Source: Metaphire vulgaris
Lineage: Eukaryota; Annelida; Clitellata; Crassiclitellata; Megascolecidae
Assembly: GCA_018105865.1 (NCBI GenBank)
Contig: CM030852.1
Location: 13,079,845 to 13,143,844 of the forward strand
Reading direction: 5' to 3'
DNA length: 64,000 nt
Each line of letters starts with the position of its first letter. Within the stretch, counting starts at the first letter, position 1. This document shows, in pieces, positions 10,677 to 22,855 of the stretch. Position numbers and translations under genes: made by a program. The notes below the pieces were generated by a model. The model searched no databases, was not told the DNA's origin, and saw only the letters and a list, made by a program, of their open reading frames with translations.

Positions 10677-11641
10677 ATGGGTCGGTCGTCGAAAGACAAA
10701 CGTGATGTCTATTACCGATTGGCGAAAGAGGAAGGCTGGAGGGCAAGAAGTGCCTTCAAACTCCTCCAAATTAACGAAGAATTCAACCTTTTCAAAGGTG
10801 CGCACTAACGTTTTGATATTCTTCAGTAAATGACAGATACTTTGCTGAAGTCCTGTTTCTTTGCCAGGGTCAGAGTACACAATCCTCTGAGCTGCAGCAG
10901 AAAGATGCACCGTACAGATTCCATCGTTCCATTACATTTCATCAGCGGCGTCGCCAGGAATTTTTGATTGGGGGTCAAAAGGGGCTAGCGTGTCAGATTC
11001 CTTACCCACCCCTCACCGCCCCCCTCCTCAGAAAACTTTCTCACCAGATTTGTGCGAATCTGGTAGGTGGTCTGGGGCAGGTTGGAGGTCAGTTGCTCCC
11101 ATTTGCCCCCCTCTGTGGTGACGCTAATGCATTTCATTACAAGAAGGTCTTTGATGAGAAACTGAACGATGGCTATTCAGTTTCTCTTTGAAGTTGCCAT
11201 CCCAAAGTCTCCCCCACTTGCAAACTCCTAGAGCCGCCACTGCTATGAAGAAAAGTTGTAAAAGTGGATTTTTAGAATTTTTTATTTCAAAACGGAGGTC
11301 AAAGTCCCCATTGGTCAACCACCCCGTTTTACCAATCTCTTTTCTTGACATTGATAAAGCCAGAACGCTTGTTGCGACCCATAGAAGTAGACCTCCGTTT
11401 AACCACACTGTCCGACTTTCTTATGAAACCAGTCATCTGGATTTTTCTTTCTCCTGGATTTTCTTGACTTTTACTGGAAAATAACCTGAAATTTCTTGTT
11501 TATGAATCTTATGATTATAGTCATGAGGATGATGGTGACAGATTGTGACTGCTAACCTTCAACTCAAGACGGCACACCATGATGATGATGATGATGATGA
11601 TGACGACGATGATGATGATGGTGTTGATGATGACGATGACC

Positions 11642-11713
<72 letters not shown>

Positions 11714-12597
11714 GTGATGGTGATGACGATGATGATGATGATCCTCTTATATAGACCTACTGCATAATTATGAAAGAGATAGGACTGAGCATTATTTTGA
11801 TATAACATCTTTAATTTTTTTGGTCAGATTCTGATTAAACTTTATGCAGTTATGATCCATGGGCATAAAACTTCTATTAGGCTTCTAAGCTCAAGTCTTC
11901 CCCCACTTTTTGAGAGGCTCCCTCACAGAGAAGGGGGAAGGTGTAGGGATCACCCCCTCCACTTATCACCTGAGTTCATGCTAATAGTTCCTGCTTTTCT
12001 TGTGTGAACTTTTTTGTTAGTGAAACTTTTGAATGTTTTTTTGTTTTGCTGTCGTAGATGTCAAGAAGGTCGTTGACCTGTGTGCTGCTCCTGGCAGTTG
12101 GAGTCAAGTACTTTCTCGAAAGCTTCGGTGACTATTTTTTTTGTGTGACTTAACTTTCGAGATAAACGTGAAGATGCAAATTGACATAAAGTCATTAAAT
12201 GATACAAACGACGGAGTCCTAGAAAGAAGCAAAACAAGCGGCAACATGGAAACGGGAAATAAGAAGTGGAAAAATGTCCAACGCTGGTCACATCATGAGA
12301 GGTTCGGCTGGAGACCTACCACTGATAATAATGGAGGGTAGAATAGAAGGAACAAGGGGAAGGGGCGACCAAGAAGAAGTTGGATGGACTGCATCATTGA
12401 CTGGACAAACACAAAGAACCATGGAGCCCTTAAAAAGAGCAGCAGAAGATAGAGAGAGTTGGAGGGACTGTCAACCCTCTGATAGAGTCCTAGAGTCGTA
12501 GATGTCTACGCGTTAACATTGTCTATGTGTTAACATTGTGTTAAAGCACTTTTGTCTTTAGCCTAAGCTATGTTTATTGCACTATAGAAATTGTCTA

Positions 12598-12628
<31 letters not shown>

Positions 12629-13341
12629 GAGGATGACACATAAAGAAGAAAAAATGATACAGATGAATTGGGGGGGGGGATAGGCCAAGCAACCTAAGGG
12701 GGATAGGCCAAGCCAAACATTTACGCCTTAAGACTAGATCCACATTGCGTTACAGTAGTCAAGTCTGGCCTACGTTGGCTTATTATAGCATTGAGTATTG
12801 TAATTTGTTGAAAGTTATTGTTTGAAGGCTGATGTTAAAGGCCGTTGTCTTTTGAATTATTCAACTCTCTATGAACATTTTGATCAATGTTTTTTGAATG
12901 AAGGCATGAGACTGGAGAGAAAAATTCGGAAGTGAAAATTGTTGCCGTCGACCTGCAGGCGATGGCCCCCATACCGGGAGTAATTCAGATCCAGGGGGAC
13001 ATAACAAAGGTTTTTGTATCGTATAAGTATCGCTTCTTTCACTGTTATGTTCACAAGATTTTATGTGAAACTTAAATATTTTTAAAAAATACCATTGAAA
13101 AAGCACACAGTGTTTTTTGCCAGGAAGGTGAAATTCAGATGGTGTGATGGCATTGGTGGTTGATGCAGAAAAAGTCTGCAAGAACTACAGTAGAACCCCG
13201 TTATATCGATAATAACGGAATTTGACTGCACGTCATAATTGTCACATGGCTCTGAACAGCAAAGACTGGAACAGAACTGTGATGATGACATCAGACACCA
13301 ATGGATGGCAATGGTGATGATGATGATGATGATGGCAATGG

Positions 13342-13403
<62 letters not shown>

Positions 13404-13599
13404 TTCAGGCAAAATTATTGTGATTTATGTGGATTTTCTTTTTTATGTTTGAATAAAGAAATTGTTTGTTGTTTGCTCAAGGTGTCGACTGCTCAGCACA
13501 TTATTTCCCACTTTGAAGGCAGTCAGGCAGACCTTGTGGTTTGCGATGGAGCTCCCGATGGTACATGCTTTATGTTTTAGGCAAATGTCAGCTAAGGGG

Positions 13600-13655
<56 letters not shown>

Positions 13656-13711
13656 AGTGGTTTTCACACAGACTGACTAAACCACTTTAAATCATGTTAT
13701 TATTATTATTA

Positions 13712-13760
<49 letters not shown>

Positions 13761-13825
13761 GTTGTTGTTGTTATGTGAAAGTTTCATAGAAGGTGACTGC
13801 TTTAAATCTCTGGAGTGTCACGAAT

Positions 13826-13884
<59 letters not shown>

Positions 13885-16800
13885 GCACACATTTAATCAT
13901 TCAAAGGGTGATCTGGATGAACAACTTGCCTGCGATCACTACGCAATGGTTTAGGTCAGATTCGAACCCGCTACTCTCCGACTATGTGGCATGAATCCTA
14001 CCACTGCTCCCCCGCATCCCCATCCAAGTACTCACCCGGCACCGTGTTGCTTAACTTTGGCGATCTGATGAGGTATTTGTGCATGTGTTGCTGTTTAACA
14101 TTGGATTTCTTTCAGTCACTGGTCTTCTTCATCGACATTCAGGGACAATACAGTTCTTTCAGGGACAAATAGGTTTCTTTTGTCCAATGTGAGTTCTTTC
14201 TATAAGATGTTTCTACAGAAATAGTCTACCTTAAAGGTTTTTTGTGATTTCCAATGATTTTGGTTTATAGTTGATTTAAATCCACCCAAAATATTTGTTG
14301 TAGATCAATGATTTGGGTTGGAATACCAAAGTTGTTTGTTGTAGATCAGGGGTTGGCAACAGTTTGGACAGCAAGGGCCGAATTGCTATGGAAGTGTCTG
14401 TCCAAGGGCCATGTAGTTAAATAATTTTTTGATAGACCCCCAAAAGTTTTGAAGTGTATGATTTTTAGAAAGTTTGTACTTGGAAAAGGTTCGAAAGTTC
14501 TCAAAAAATTGCATGTCAAGAGCAAAAAATTAGTGATGACCCTTTTTTGCTTGTAAGGCTTTAAAACAATGATGACCTTTTTTACAAAAATATGCTGAGG
14601 GGCCGGATTAAACTCACTGGCAGGCTAGATGTGGCCCGTAGGCCGACCATTGTTGTAGAGATAGCCTCGTGCTGTTAGATGGCTTGCTTCTAGTGAATGC
14701 TATCAAATAGTTTCTTTGGCCAATTTGATAAAATAGCCCTTTGGATAAAATGACCTTGCCTGACTGACCTTTGGTCATTTAAACTATTTCATATTTAGAC
14801 TGAGCATCTAAGAATAAGTGTGCGGTTACTGCGGTAGTACCTTCAAAAGCGCTATATAAATTCAAGTCATTTTACTTACTTTCTTTATAAGTCATCGAGA
14901 TATGTGACGGTATTGAATCTTGGTGTGAAATCAGTTAAAATTCTTAATTTTCAGCATTCTCATATGTTTTGAAGTCAAAAAGTTACAAGTTTAGCTTATT
15001 TTACTCATGGTGCAGTCTTCTTTCAAAAAACTGCAAAATGTTCCGATTTGCAGGTTAAAGATTTTGAGATTGTAACTAAAAAATGTTTGGATTTGTTATT
15101 CGTAATATCTCAAGATTTTTTTATCAGAAACATGGGTCATTAATCCAATTTTTTTCTAATGAATGTTATATATATATATACAGTATATATGCATACATAT
15201 ATGTATAATATAATTAAGGATTTATAATGTTATAATATGTGTATTATATTTGCATGTAATTTCAAATATGTTTTGTTTTTGGAGGCTCTAAACATTACAA
15301 CGCATGTGTTGAAAAAGGGAGGAACATTTTTGGCCAAGGTCAACTTATTGATTCACAATTTTTCATATTTGCTAGAAAATCATGGTTCAATTATATACGT
15401 TAAACAGTAGAACTTTATTATTATAACAGGCCCGGTTATAGCGTATCCTCAGTTACAAAGCACTGTTGTGTACAGTATGGTCCCATGTGATGCACTACCT
15501 TATTGGATGGTATTGGATACAATGTACCTTGGATGTAATGTAGTAATGTATTCAACCTGTAAGTAGAATTAACTCCTACTGGTTTAAGCAGGAATGTCAT
15601 TGGGGGCAGCGGGGGCTGTTGCCCCTCTGATTTTTAGGGATAAATTTTTTTGTCGCAAATGTCTGTGTTTGTTGTTTTTAAGTTTTAAAATGGAAATTGA
15701 TTCTTTCAACTTTTTACTGACTTGTCAGATCGAAATGGAAAACAGTCTGTGTAGAGTTTTGTTTCTTTTCTAAGTTTTAAAATGGTGAATTGATTCTTGA
15801 CCATGAAAGGGTGGTTCGTCCATGTCAACTTTTTGATCTGATGGGTCAGTCACATATCACCAACTAAGTCTGTTACTGATCTAAACCACTCTGAAGTAAT
15901 ATTTCTTTCTGTTTTGCTAGGAAAACATGTAACTGCTACTGTTTTTTGTGAATGTAACTGCTACTGTTTTTGTAAATGTTACTGCTACTGTTTTTGTAAA
16001 TGTAACTGCTGCTGTTTTTGTGAATATGTAACTGCTACTGTCTTTTTGAAATGTAACTGCTACTGTTTTTTTAGATAACACAACCCTCACCCCATCCCTC
16101 CCCCTCAGTTGCCCAGTAAACACAGATTGTTACCCTGCAATTGAATCTGTACAATATTAGGAAATAGTGTAAATAGTTTTTGCCTCCACTATCCTTGTCA
16201 TTTTTCAACATGGGAAATATTTAACTGAGACATGTTGATTTTGAGATAGATGTCCATTACAGCCAAGTTGTATTGTCTAATATATATATTCTCATGAGGC
16301 TCATTGCGTAATACAATGCTAGCTTGTGTTGTATTTCAGATATTCAGAGGAAAAGACGTAACCCTTCTCTACTCACAGATGAAGATCTTCTTTCCCTTGG
16401 TGACAATCGCCAAACCGAGGAGCAGTCGTAACTCTAGCATTGGTAACTGTGACCATTGCATTCTCGAACTGGTGTCTTTCTTTGTCATATTTGGCTTCTA
16501 AGGGCTTATCCATATAGTACGTATGCAAAAAGTGCATATTTATTTGCACACCGTACATATGCAAAATCTTCAAAATCTAAATCCCCCTCAGTACGTACTA
16601 TATGGGGGGAACATAATGATTTTTTCTGACTCAGCTTTACTCGCTAGAGTGCGTCGGTAAAATGAGGAGCAGCGTTAATCTATGAGGTAAAACGTGGGTC
16701 TGAGGAAAGTAACGGCAAGTGGATTTGAATCTGACCCTGGTCATTGCCTAGCGACCAGTTCACCCCAAAGGCAACATGAAGTCACCTAATTCAGTGTTTC

Positions 16801-19366
16801 CAAAACTGTGGCTCGCGATCCAAAAAGTGGGTTGCAGGGTTTAAGTCTAGTGGGTCGCGGGTGGTACAAAATCAGATTCAAAAATGTCATTTTCTAACCA
16901 ATACCACAATGTCACAAGCCTTGAAAGTTGCAAGTAGGTCTTAGGTTTTAAGAAATTTATACACCTGCAATCCTCCATACGTGGATTATATTAAAATGCT
17001 TAGTGTTTTATCCAATTTTAGTTGATAATACGTGTGCAGGGTCGCGGCATGTTACAAAGCCGCTGAAATGGGTCGCAGTTCCAGAAAGTTTGGGAAACCC
17101 TGACCTAATTCCCTGACCTAATTCGTCTCTTGTAAAGGCCAATTGGTCCTCATTAGAGATGTAACCTTTTGTTTTCGTTTTCTTCCAGAGGCCTTCATTG
17201 TGTGTGAGAATTATTCGCCTCCAGATGGATACGTCCCAAACATGTTCAACCCTTTGCTGAACAACTCGCAGGGTGAATGCAATGGTGTTCACTTACTTAA
17301 AGTTGACGATTTTAAATGCTTTGCTAAAATGCAATTCTGTACAAAAAGAGTTTAGAATTTATTACGCGGAAGGTAATTATCATTTATTGTAAGCGATTTT
17401 TGACATCGGTGGCATGTCTAGGATTCCGGAATGGGGGACGTGTCGATATTTTCTGGTTAAAAAATGATGAGCAAAAAAATTAAAAAAACGTTTATCCTGT
17501 TGAGCGCTTTTAGCCTTTGTGGATTCTCTTTGATTTTATAATACTAATTACCCCCCCTGCTACCCCAAACTACTCATATGAGTTTGCACAAATCCCATTG
17601 ACTAGTCCCGGTCTAAATTGGGGAGCCGTGCACCCAGTGGCGGTTCTGCATGGGGGATGAGTGGGGGTGCATCCCCCACTGGACTTTTTTTGCTTGTGAA
17701 ACCTATTTTTGTGTAAAAGTCTAGTAAAACTACGGGGAAAAAACTGCGGATATCCTTTTTTTGCTTGTCTTTGAGTAAAATTAAGGAAAAAATCCTTTTG
17801 TCAGCCTTTTTCGGCAAAGTTTATTGATTTTTTCCTTCTCTTTTCATCCCTCCCCACCAAAATCCTACGAATTCATTTCATCCCCCACCAAGAAATCTTG
17901 GAACCGCCACTGAGTATATTCTCCGTGGCTTCGTCATTGTTCGACATAGCCGTTCTGTCTGTACAGTTTTGAACATTCATTTTGAACTTGTCTATTTTAC
18001 CACTTAACTTTAACTTTCCTATTGTCAAATATCTGGTACAGTGAAACCCGCTTAATCGCATACTGCTTAATTGCATAACCCGCATAATCGCATAACAACA
18101 TAAAAACCTGAACCAGTGTTTTGTGTATCAGACGTCCCGGTTATTCGCATAGCCCTGTTAATCGCATGAGCAAGGCTTGCACGGCACCTATGCAATTAAG
18201 CGGGTTTCACTGTATTAGGTTGACGTGAGGCGGAATTTAAACGGGACTTTAAGTAAGACCCATTGAGTTGATGATGTTATAAAAATTATTATTGTATTGT
18301 AGTCATTGTCCTTGTACTTTTAGATGTTGATTTCAACTGCTTCAGTGGAGTTAATCGTGTTGTGGTTCCTTTTCTTGCCTGCGGTGACCTGAGCGCCTAT
18401 GATTCAGACAAGTCCTATCCTCTCGAGGTATATTACCATATAGGCTGTTGCATATTTTCTTACCCACGGGTTCTCATTGGAACAGTTTCCTTTTTTGGTT
18501 CATTTCGAAGGCATTTGCTAGGAGAAATGTATTTATATTTCCGGTAAAGATCTTGTGCTTTGTCTTCAACGACTGTATTTACAATAGATAGACTGTCAGA
18601 GAGCATTTGAACCCCGAGGGATATGATTGGTGGCGTAGCCAGCACTTGCAAAGTGGGGTTGTTAACTGGAGGAACTATGCAGCTAAAAACACCAGCAGGG
18701 GCTGCGGCTGACCCCCACCTCCCACTACCTTTGTCCTCAACCAGAATTCAACGGATTTACAACAAAAGTGTTGGTCATATTTTTTTATATGGGGTTGTTT
18801 GACAACCCCAAACAACCCCATGGGCTACCTGAGTGAGTGAGTGAGTGAGTGAGTGAGTGAGTGAGTGAGTGACTGAGTGACTGAGTGTTGTGAGTAAACT
18901 ATAGCACTTCATCTTATAATAATACTAGTTGTGCCACTACACTGCCTATGTGTGTTTATTTAGGTTTTTGTAATATTTTAAGTTGTCTTCATGAATGATT
19001 TGCTTACTTGTTGTAAAATCCTCCTAGATTTTAAGACTATAAAATGTGTTACACTTTTTTTGGACTGTGCAGCTAGATCCAGGCAAAGGCTATTCGTATC
19101 ACGCTCCCACCCAGTTGCCGATAAATCCTCCTTACAAAGAAGCATGTTTTCTTAAAAGGAATGACATGCTTGCCAAGCCGAACCTTCAACCCACGACCTT
19201 TGTTGATGAAGCTGGCAACCTTGATGAAAAGGACCTAAAGTTCGAACCTGATCTTGTTCCAGCGACTTCTAGTGATATGGGGAGTATTTTTGAAAGGGGG
19301 GAGACACGTACATTGGCTCATGATTGTTCTGAATTATGCGAGCATTTTCAGGCAGCGAAAATGTAA
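10677..19366 (+). CDS. FTSJ1: FTSJ1/TRM7-type tRNA 2'-O-ribose methyltransferase, spliced
   Basis: The family methylates the 2'-OH of anticodon-loop riboses of tRNAs using SAM. Exons: 10677-10797, 12058-12127, 12904-13009, 13482-13560, 16340-16442, 17189-17272, 18324-18427, 19073-19366 (TAA). All have GT-AG borders and agreeing phases. Exon 1 starts [20 protein letters not shown] and carries the first catalytic lysine (ARSAFKLLQ). Exon 2 has the SAM-binding motif [14 protein letters not shown]. Exon 3 has [10 protein letters not shown]. Exon 4 has the catalytic aspartate in [10 protein letters not shown]. Exon 6 has [15 protein letters not shown] and KPRSSRNSS, exon 7 EAFIVCENY, exon 8 [14 protein letters not shown], exon 9 [11 protein letters not shown] and a variable C-tail. 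A phase 1-to-0 exon of about 37 codons should lie between 13560 and 16340. It would hold VTGLHD...YIQAQLL...VLKPGG.FVAK, with a catalytic lysine. It is absent or decayed (see 14116). Without it about 320 residues remain. Introns hold many MITEs, LINE and SINE pieces. Confidence 0.93.
10943..11129. mobile_element. hAT-type MITE, 187 bp (FTSJ1 intron 1)
   Basis: Starts CAGCGGCGTCGCCAGG and ends GGTGACGCTAATG. Flanked by perfect 8-bp CATTTCAT (10935-10942, 11130-11137). Confidence 0.85.
11578..11742. repeat. (GAT)n microsatellite
   Basis: About 165 bp of GAT/GAC triplets in FTSJ1 intron 1. The poly-D and poly-M ORFs here are repeat translations. Confidence 0.95.
12140..12630 (+). mobile_element. 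LINE 3' fragment with (AAT)n tail
   Basis: Lies in FTSJ1 intron 2. Peptide pieces in two frames give [22 protein letters not shown] and [14 protein letters not shown], typical of LINE C-termini, with a frameshift between them. The 3' untranslated part runs to an (AAT)n tail at 12599-12628. Inactive relic. Confidence 0.75.
13313..13884. repeat. Cluster of GAT and ATT microsatellites around FTSJ1 exon 4
   Basis: (GAT)n at 13313-13400, (ATT)n at 13599-13654, 13696-13772 and 13829-13884. Exon 4 (13482-13560) sits between the first two. At 13655-13697 is the block AGTGGTTTTCACACAG...AAACCACTTTAAATC that ends several LINE-like repeats in this window. Confidence 0.9.
13885..14078 (-). mobile_element. 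Chimeric 5S rRNA/tRNA-derived SINE
   Basis: Read on the minus strand, the head (about 14078-14010) contains AAGTTAAGCAACACGG and GTGAGTACTTGGATGGG, which match the internal control region of 5S rRNA genes (A box and C box). It is followed by a tRNA-like part with GAGCAGTGGTAGGATTC (A-box like) and GGGTTCGAATCTGACC (B box). The unit ends in the (AAT)n tract at 13829-13884, as expected for LINE-mobilised SINEs. The 5' half of the 5S sequence is not evident. It is a relic inside an FTSJ1 intron. Confidence 0.75.
14116..14142 (+). other. Possible remnant of the missing FTSJ1 exon 5
   Basis: A good acceptor (ggatttctttcag) is followed by TCACTGGTCTT, which with the last base of exon 4 reads V-T-G-L, the exact start expected of the next exon. 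Afterwards the reading diverges (extra bases before GACATTCAG), and the remaining ~30 codons including the KPGG..AK segment are not found. Either a decayed exon, a misassembly, or coincidence. Confidence 0.35.
14347..14652. mobile_element. hAT-type element, 306 bp
   Basis: Left end CAGGGGTTGGCAACAGTTTGG and inverted right end GGCCGACCATTG are flanked by TTGTAGAT / TTGTAGAG (8 bp, one mismatch). Inner sequence AAGGGCCGAATTGC...GGGGCCGGATTAAA is typical of hAT non-autonomous copies. Confidence 0.85.
15926..16075 (+). repeat. Minisatellite, about 25-bp unit x 6
   Basis: Tandem GTAACTGCTACTGTTTTTGT units with small length changes, in the intron before FTSJ1 exon 16340-16442. The intron from 14650 to 16330 otherwise shows only a CGTTATA-type repeat near 15403-15545. 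Confidence 0.9.
16792..17102. mobile_element. hAT-type element, 311 bp
   Basis: Ends CAGTGTTTCCAAAACTGTGG and CCAGAAAGTTTGGGAAACCCTG are flanked by perfect 8-bp ACCTAATT (16784-16791, 17103-17110). A related left end lies at 22536 (CAGCGTTTCCCAAACTGTGG). Confidence 0.92.
17635..17912. mobile_element. MITE ('CAGTGGCGGTTC' family)
   Basis: Terminal CAGTGGCGGTTCTGC and CTTGGAACCGCCACTG; interior matches 32026-32324 in reverse orientation. No target duplication visible here. Confidence 0.8.
18039..18212. mobile_element. Mariner-like MITE, 174 bp
   Basis: Long inverted repeats CAGTGAAACCCGCTTAAT...ATTAAGCGGGTTTCACTG between TA dinucleotides, as expected for Tc1/mariner-type mobilisation. Confidence 0.88.
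18831..18887. repeat. (GTGA)n microsatellite
   Basis: About 14 GAGT units in the last FTSJ1 intron. Confidence 0.95.
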
Positions 19367-19404
19367 ATTTAACCTGACGCTGTTAGAAACCGGTTGAGTA
19401 TTGA

Positions 19405-19410
19405 AATAAA
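19405..19410 (+). promoter_or_regulatory. Polyadenylation signal of FTSJ1
   Basis: AATAAA 39 bp after the TAA of the last exon, followed by a GTGGTTTGTTCGTG-type GU-rich element. Confidence 0.75.
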
Positions 19411-19587
19411 CAGTTGTGTAATTATTTCAGTGGTTTGTTCGTGCAGTTTTAGAATTTATGTTCAAAAATTTATGCGACTGTGTTCCAAAAGCCGTAGCTT
19501 GGAACTCCCACTGCTGTCGGTATCGGTTTGATTTTGTTCTATCATTATTTCTGAAACCATCGACAACTTGGCAGAGAATTCTAATGG

Positions 19588-19769
19588 CATAGGCGGATTT
19601 TATTAAAGGCTAGGATTAACTTAAGCCTACCCAACTAATCCCACCAAAACAAAAAATTGTTTTTTCCATCAACATCGGGTCTGTCGTGTGCTGGATGGCA
19701 CGCATGCTGGGTGGCACCCCCAGACCCCATGCTAGCCTACCCAAATATTAAACTCTAAATCCGCCTATG
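19588..19769. mobile_element. hAT-type MITE, 182 bp
   Basis: Ends CATAGGCGGATTT / AAATCCGCCTATG with perfect 8-bp TCTAATGG on both sides (19580-19587, 19770-19777). Confidence 0.92.
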
Positions 19770-20124
19770 TCTAATGGCTGAGTTAGACGACTCCTACGCA
19801 CCGATGTTGCCTTGCATCGTTTGCCGAGTGTAAACACTTCCCAAATGAGTGCAATTTAAATTGCCGTTCTCATCTCAAACAGATCAGTGTCCAGCGAACA
19901 TACGGTGGCTGTCTCATTTAATAAACGAATGGTGCAACAATTAGTTGTAGAAGATTCTCCGCCGATGAAACGCGGCTACTATAGCCGTGGTAATCGGCTC
20001 GACACGCGTCAGATATACAGAAATGCAGACATCAACATCACCAAACAGAGGGCGAACTCAGAAAATTAAGTTTGGGAGGGAAACCTCGTGCTCCATTTCC
20101 TCACTCTGCCGTGTCCCGTCCCTT

Positions 20125-20310
20125 CAGTGGCGGCTCCACATGGGGATATCGATGGGGCCTGTGCCCCCTATTGAATACCTGGTCCCCAGTGACCCCCTGT
20201 TGGGACCCAATACTTACTACTACATACCTATCAACAAATGGTTGGCTCCTCATGCATAGAAGTTGCCACCCACAACGCCCCCCACTTGCAAAATTCTGGA
20301 TCCGCCACTG
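20125..20310. mobile_element. hAT-type MITE, CAGTGGCGGCTC family copy 1
   Basis: Ends CAGTGGCGGCTCC and GGATCCGCCACTG with perfect 8-bp CGTCCCTT duplication. Interior GACCC...ATACTTA...ACAAATGGTTGG and GAAGTTGCC blocks are shared with 23404, 39850, 45220 and 55407. Confidence 0.95.
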
Positions 20311-20508
20311 CGTCCCTTTCATAATTATGGATTGTTGGAATGATTGAAATAGAAGAAAACGCAACAACTGCTTAATTATTCGGGTCTGTGTAACTTTTCG
20401 ACTTTCCCCATTATAAGAAATTAGCAAACAAATTTTTGGTGTGGGTATGGGTCCCCTGCAAATGTGCCCCTGGCCCAACCTTTCCCTTCTCGGTCTCTAC
20501 ACTGCAGA

Positions 20509-20654
20509 CATGGGCGTCCACAAAAGTTTTTCCAGGGGATGCAAAACAGAGTCTTGTGATGAAAGAAACAAGCAACTTTACTTTTTCATAGCTTCTCAAT
20601 TTTTCCAGAGGTGCAATTGCACCGCCCACCTCTACCACCCTCCAGACGCCCATG
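20509..20654. mobile_element. hAT-type MITE ('CATGGGCGTCC' family)
   Basis: Ends CATGGGCGTCCACA and CCAGACGCCCATG with ACTGCAGA / ACTGTAGA (8 bp, one mismatch). Same family as the element nested at 8176-8320. Confidence 0.85.
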
Positions 20655-20968
20655 ACTGTAGATAGCTGTCTCGGAATCTAATAAGGATGTTGTCGACGCT
20701 TTGTTTAAACAACTTTTCCGTTGCTCGATGTTCCGAAACTCGCAACGCTTCCAAATAAACACCTTCGATAGTTTACAGACGTTAACGTTGAGTACGTATC
20801 AACGGGGGAGGGGGGTGGGTTGTTAAATTAGCTTCGAATTTATTGCCACCCGCCAACGCGCGTCTATCTTGGGTCTGTCGTTTGCAATTGAGGGCGTCTT
20901 GGTACGTGTTTATCCTCTGTTTGATTTATTGCGAGGACGCTGTGGCTAATAACGAGACTGGAATAGAA

Positions 20969-21087
20969 AACGGAAGAAGAAGAAGAAGAAGAAGAAGAAG
21001 AAGAAGAAAGAAGAAGAAGAAGAAGAAGAAGAAGAAGAAGAAGAAGAAGAAGAAGAAGAAGAAGAAGAAGAAGAAGAAGAAGAAGAA
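20969..21087. repeat. (GAA)n microsatellite
   Basis: About 39 GAA triplets with one slipped unit. From 21090 to 22200 there is no gene that I recognise, only a (CAAT)n at 21289-21311 and MITE end fragments near 21650-21705. Confidence 0.95.
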
Positions 21088-22208
21088 CGCTCACAATTTT
21101 ATCCGTGTGTCGTAAAATTACCGTTTCAATCTCGAACATCGGGTGACTAGGCCTATTTTTGATATGTGTGGGATGATCGAGAGGCTATTTTCGAAAATTT
21201 GTTATCCGGATCTCTTTGGGAATTTCCTTGTTCGATCGAAATCACCAGAAGTACGTTGTGACATCTCTATATAGTGGTATTATCAATCAATCAATCAATC
21301 AATCAATCAAATCTGTTTATTAGTATTGAAATATCATGACAGAACCAGTGATCTTCTTCAAATTTATAATGTAGTGCAAAAGGTCAATAAATAAATAAAA
21401 TTACTATATATGAAAGATCTAAATTTATAAAATTACAGTTGACATTTAAATGATTTAGAAACTAAAGGGAGAAGCAGGAGAAGAGTCTGTTCAAGGCCTG
21501 CTTTCCCGGTGAACCAGTATGTTTCTTCTTCATGTTATTGACTGAATACTATGTTTATAAATACAGAAAGCAAGTAACCCAAATCAACCTTCATAGTAGT
21601 GCTGACGAGCAAAAAAAGGCATGTTTCTTCTTCCACTTACCCCCACCCCACCGGCGCCCCGGGGATACTGTATGCCCCTGCCCTCCTCGCTACGCCTCTG
21701 ACATCCTCTTAGGTTTTACAAGACTGCTGGAAACATTTACAGGCGCTCAATCAAAAGCTTCAGCCAATCCCGAATGTCTGAGCTTTTCTATATTTTGGCT
21801 GCAGACAAAAAAATAACGCGACAGAAATAGCGTTGAGTCGGCGTTGACTGCAAATGGACGGGCCTACTGCTGTCAGCTTGTTTCAATTTCAATCTTAAGC
21901 CATTTAGGGCTGAACTGAACGACTGACGAATGACAGCAGTCAACGAATGAAGTAATTGAATTTCACGCATTTTAAAACCGTCACCCTCCCCCGCTCCGCG
22001 TGTCACTCACTACCTTCCGGATCGACCGTCAATCCTGATTTCCTCTTAATTTGCCTGATGACAATTCGGTTCGTCGGGTCCAAAATAGTGCCTGATTGGA
22101 ATGCAGGTCGAGACCCGAGGGACGGCTAATGCTGCTGTATATTACTCGCTTCCAAGACCAGAGATTTCAGTTGCTCTGTCGCTACAACTAACTCTGTTGC
22201 ATAATGTT

Positions 22209-22405
22209 CAGTGTTTTATCCAGACTCCAGGCCTTTGGGGGGGGGATTGAGGCTTTCGGAGGAGGGGGAAATCGACTTGGTTGGAGGGGAAAAGGCACAG
22301 TTCAATGCAAAATTTGTGTAAGTGTAGGGGATTTTGGAGGGGGAATTTTGAGTTTTTTTTTTTGGGGGGGAATCTCCTCTCCTAACAGGCCTGTATAAAA
22401 CACTG
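22209..22405. mobile_element. hAT-type MITE ('CAGTGTTTTATCC' family) copy 1
   Basis: Ends CAGTGTTTTATCCAGACTCC and CAGGCCTGTATAAAACACTG with perfect 8-bp ATAATGTT (22201-22208, 22406-22413). Copy 2 at 27036-27211. Confidence 0.93.
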
Positions 22406-22855
22406 ATAATGTTAATCTCGTTCATTAGGTAGATAAGAAGGGACCTCCCCTTGTTTGGACCAGTAGTGGGGTCTATGCAGAACCGAGGAAAAATTGTTTA
22501 TAGGGAATGATCGGCTACACTACAGAGTCTCTAAATCAGCGTTTCCCAAACTGTGGCGAACAACGCCCACTGGCCAACTTCCAAATCACCGTCAAATCGA
22601 AAATCCCGCTAATCCAAAGAGTAACGGTACACGAGCGATGGGGGGGGGTAGTACGAGGTCGAAATCCGAATAACTGTGGGAAAAGAGAGACGAACTGCTC
22701 GAGAAAAGACGAAGAAAACGAGAAAAATCCGGCAGGCACATTACGTGCAGGCGGCCAGAAACGGCGCCACCTATCCAATCCAAAAATGACATTAACTTGG
22801 GTTGATGGTACGGTTGCGTAGACAGGCTCTGTCTATGATTAATTATTTAGACTTA

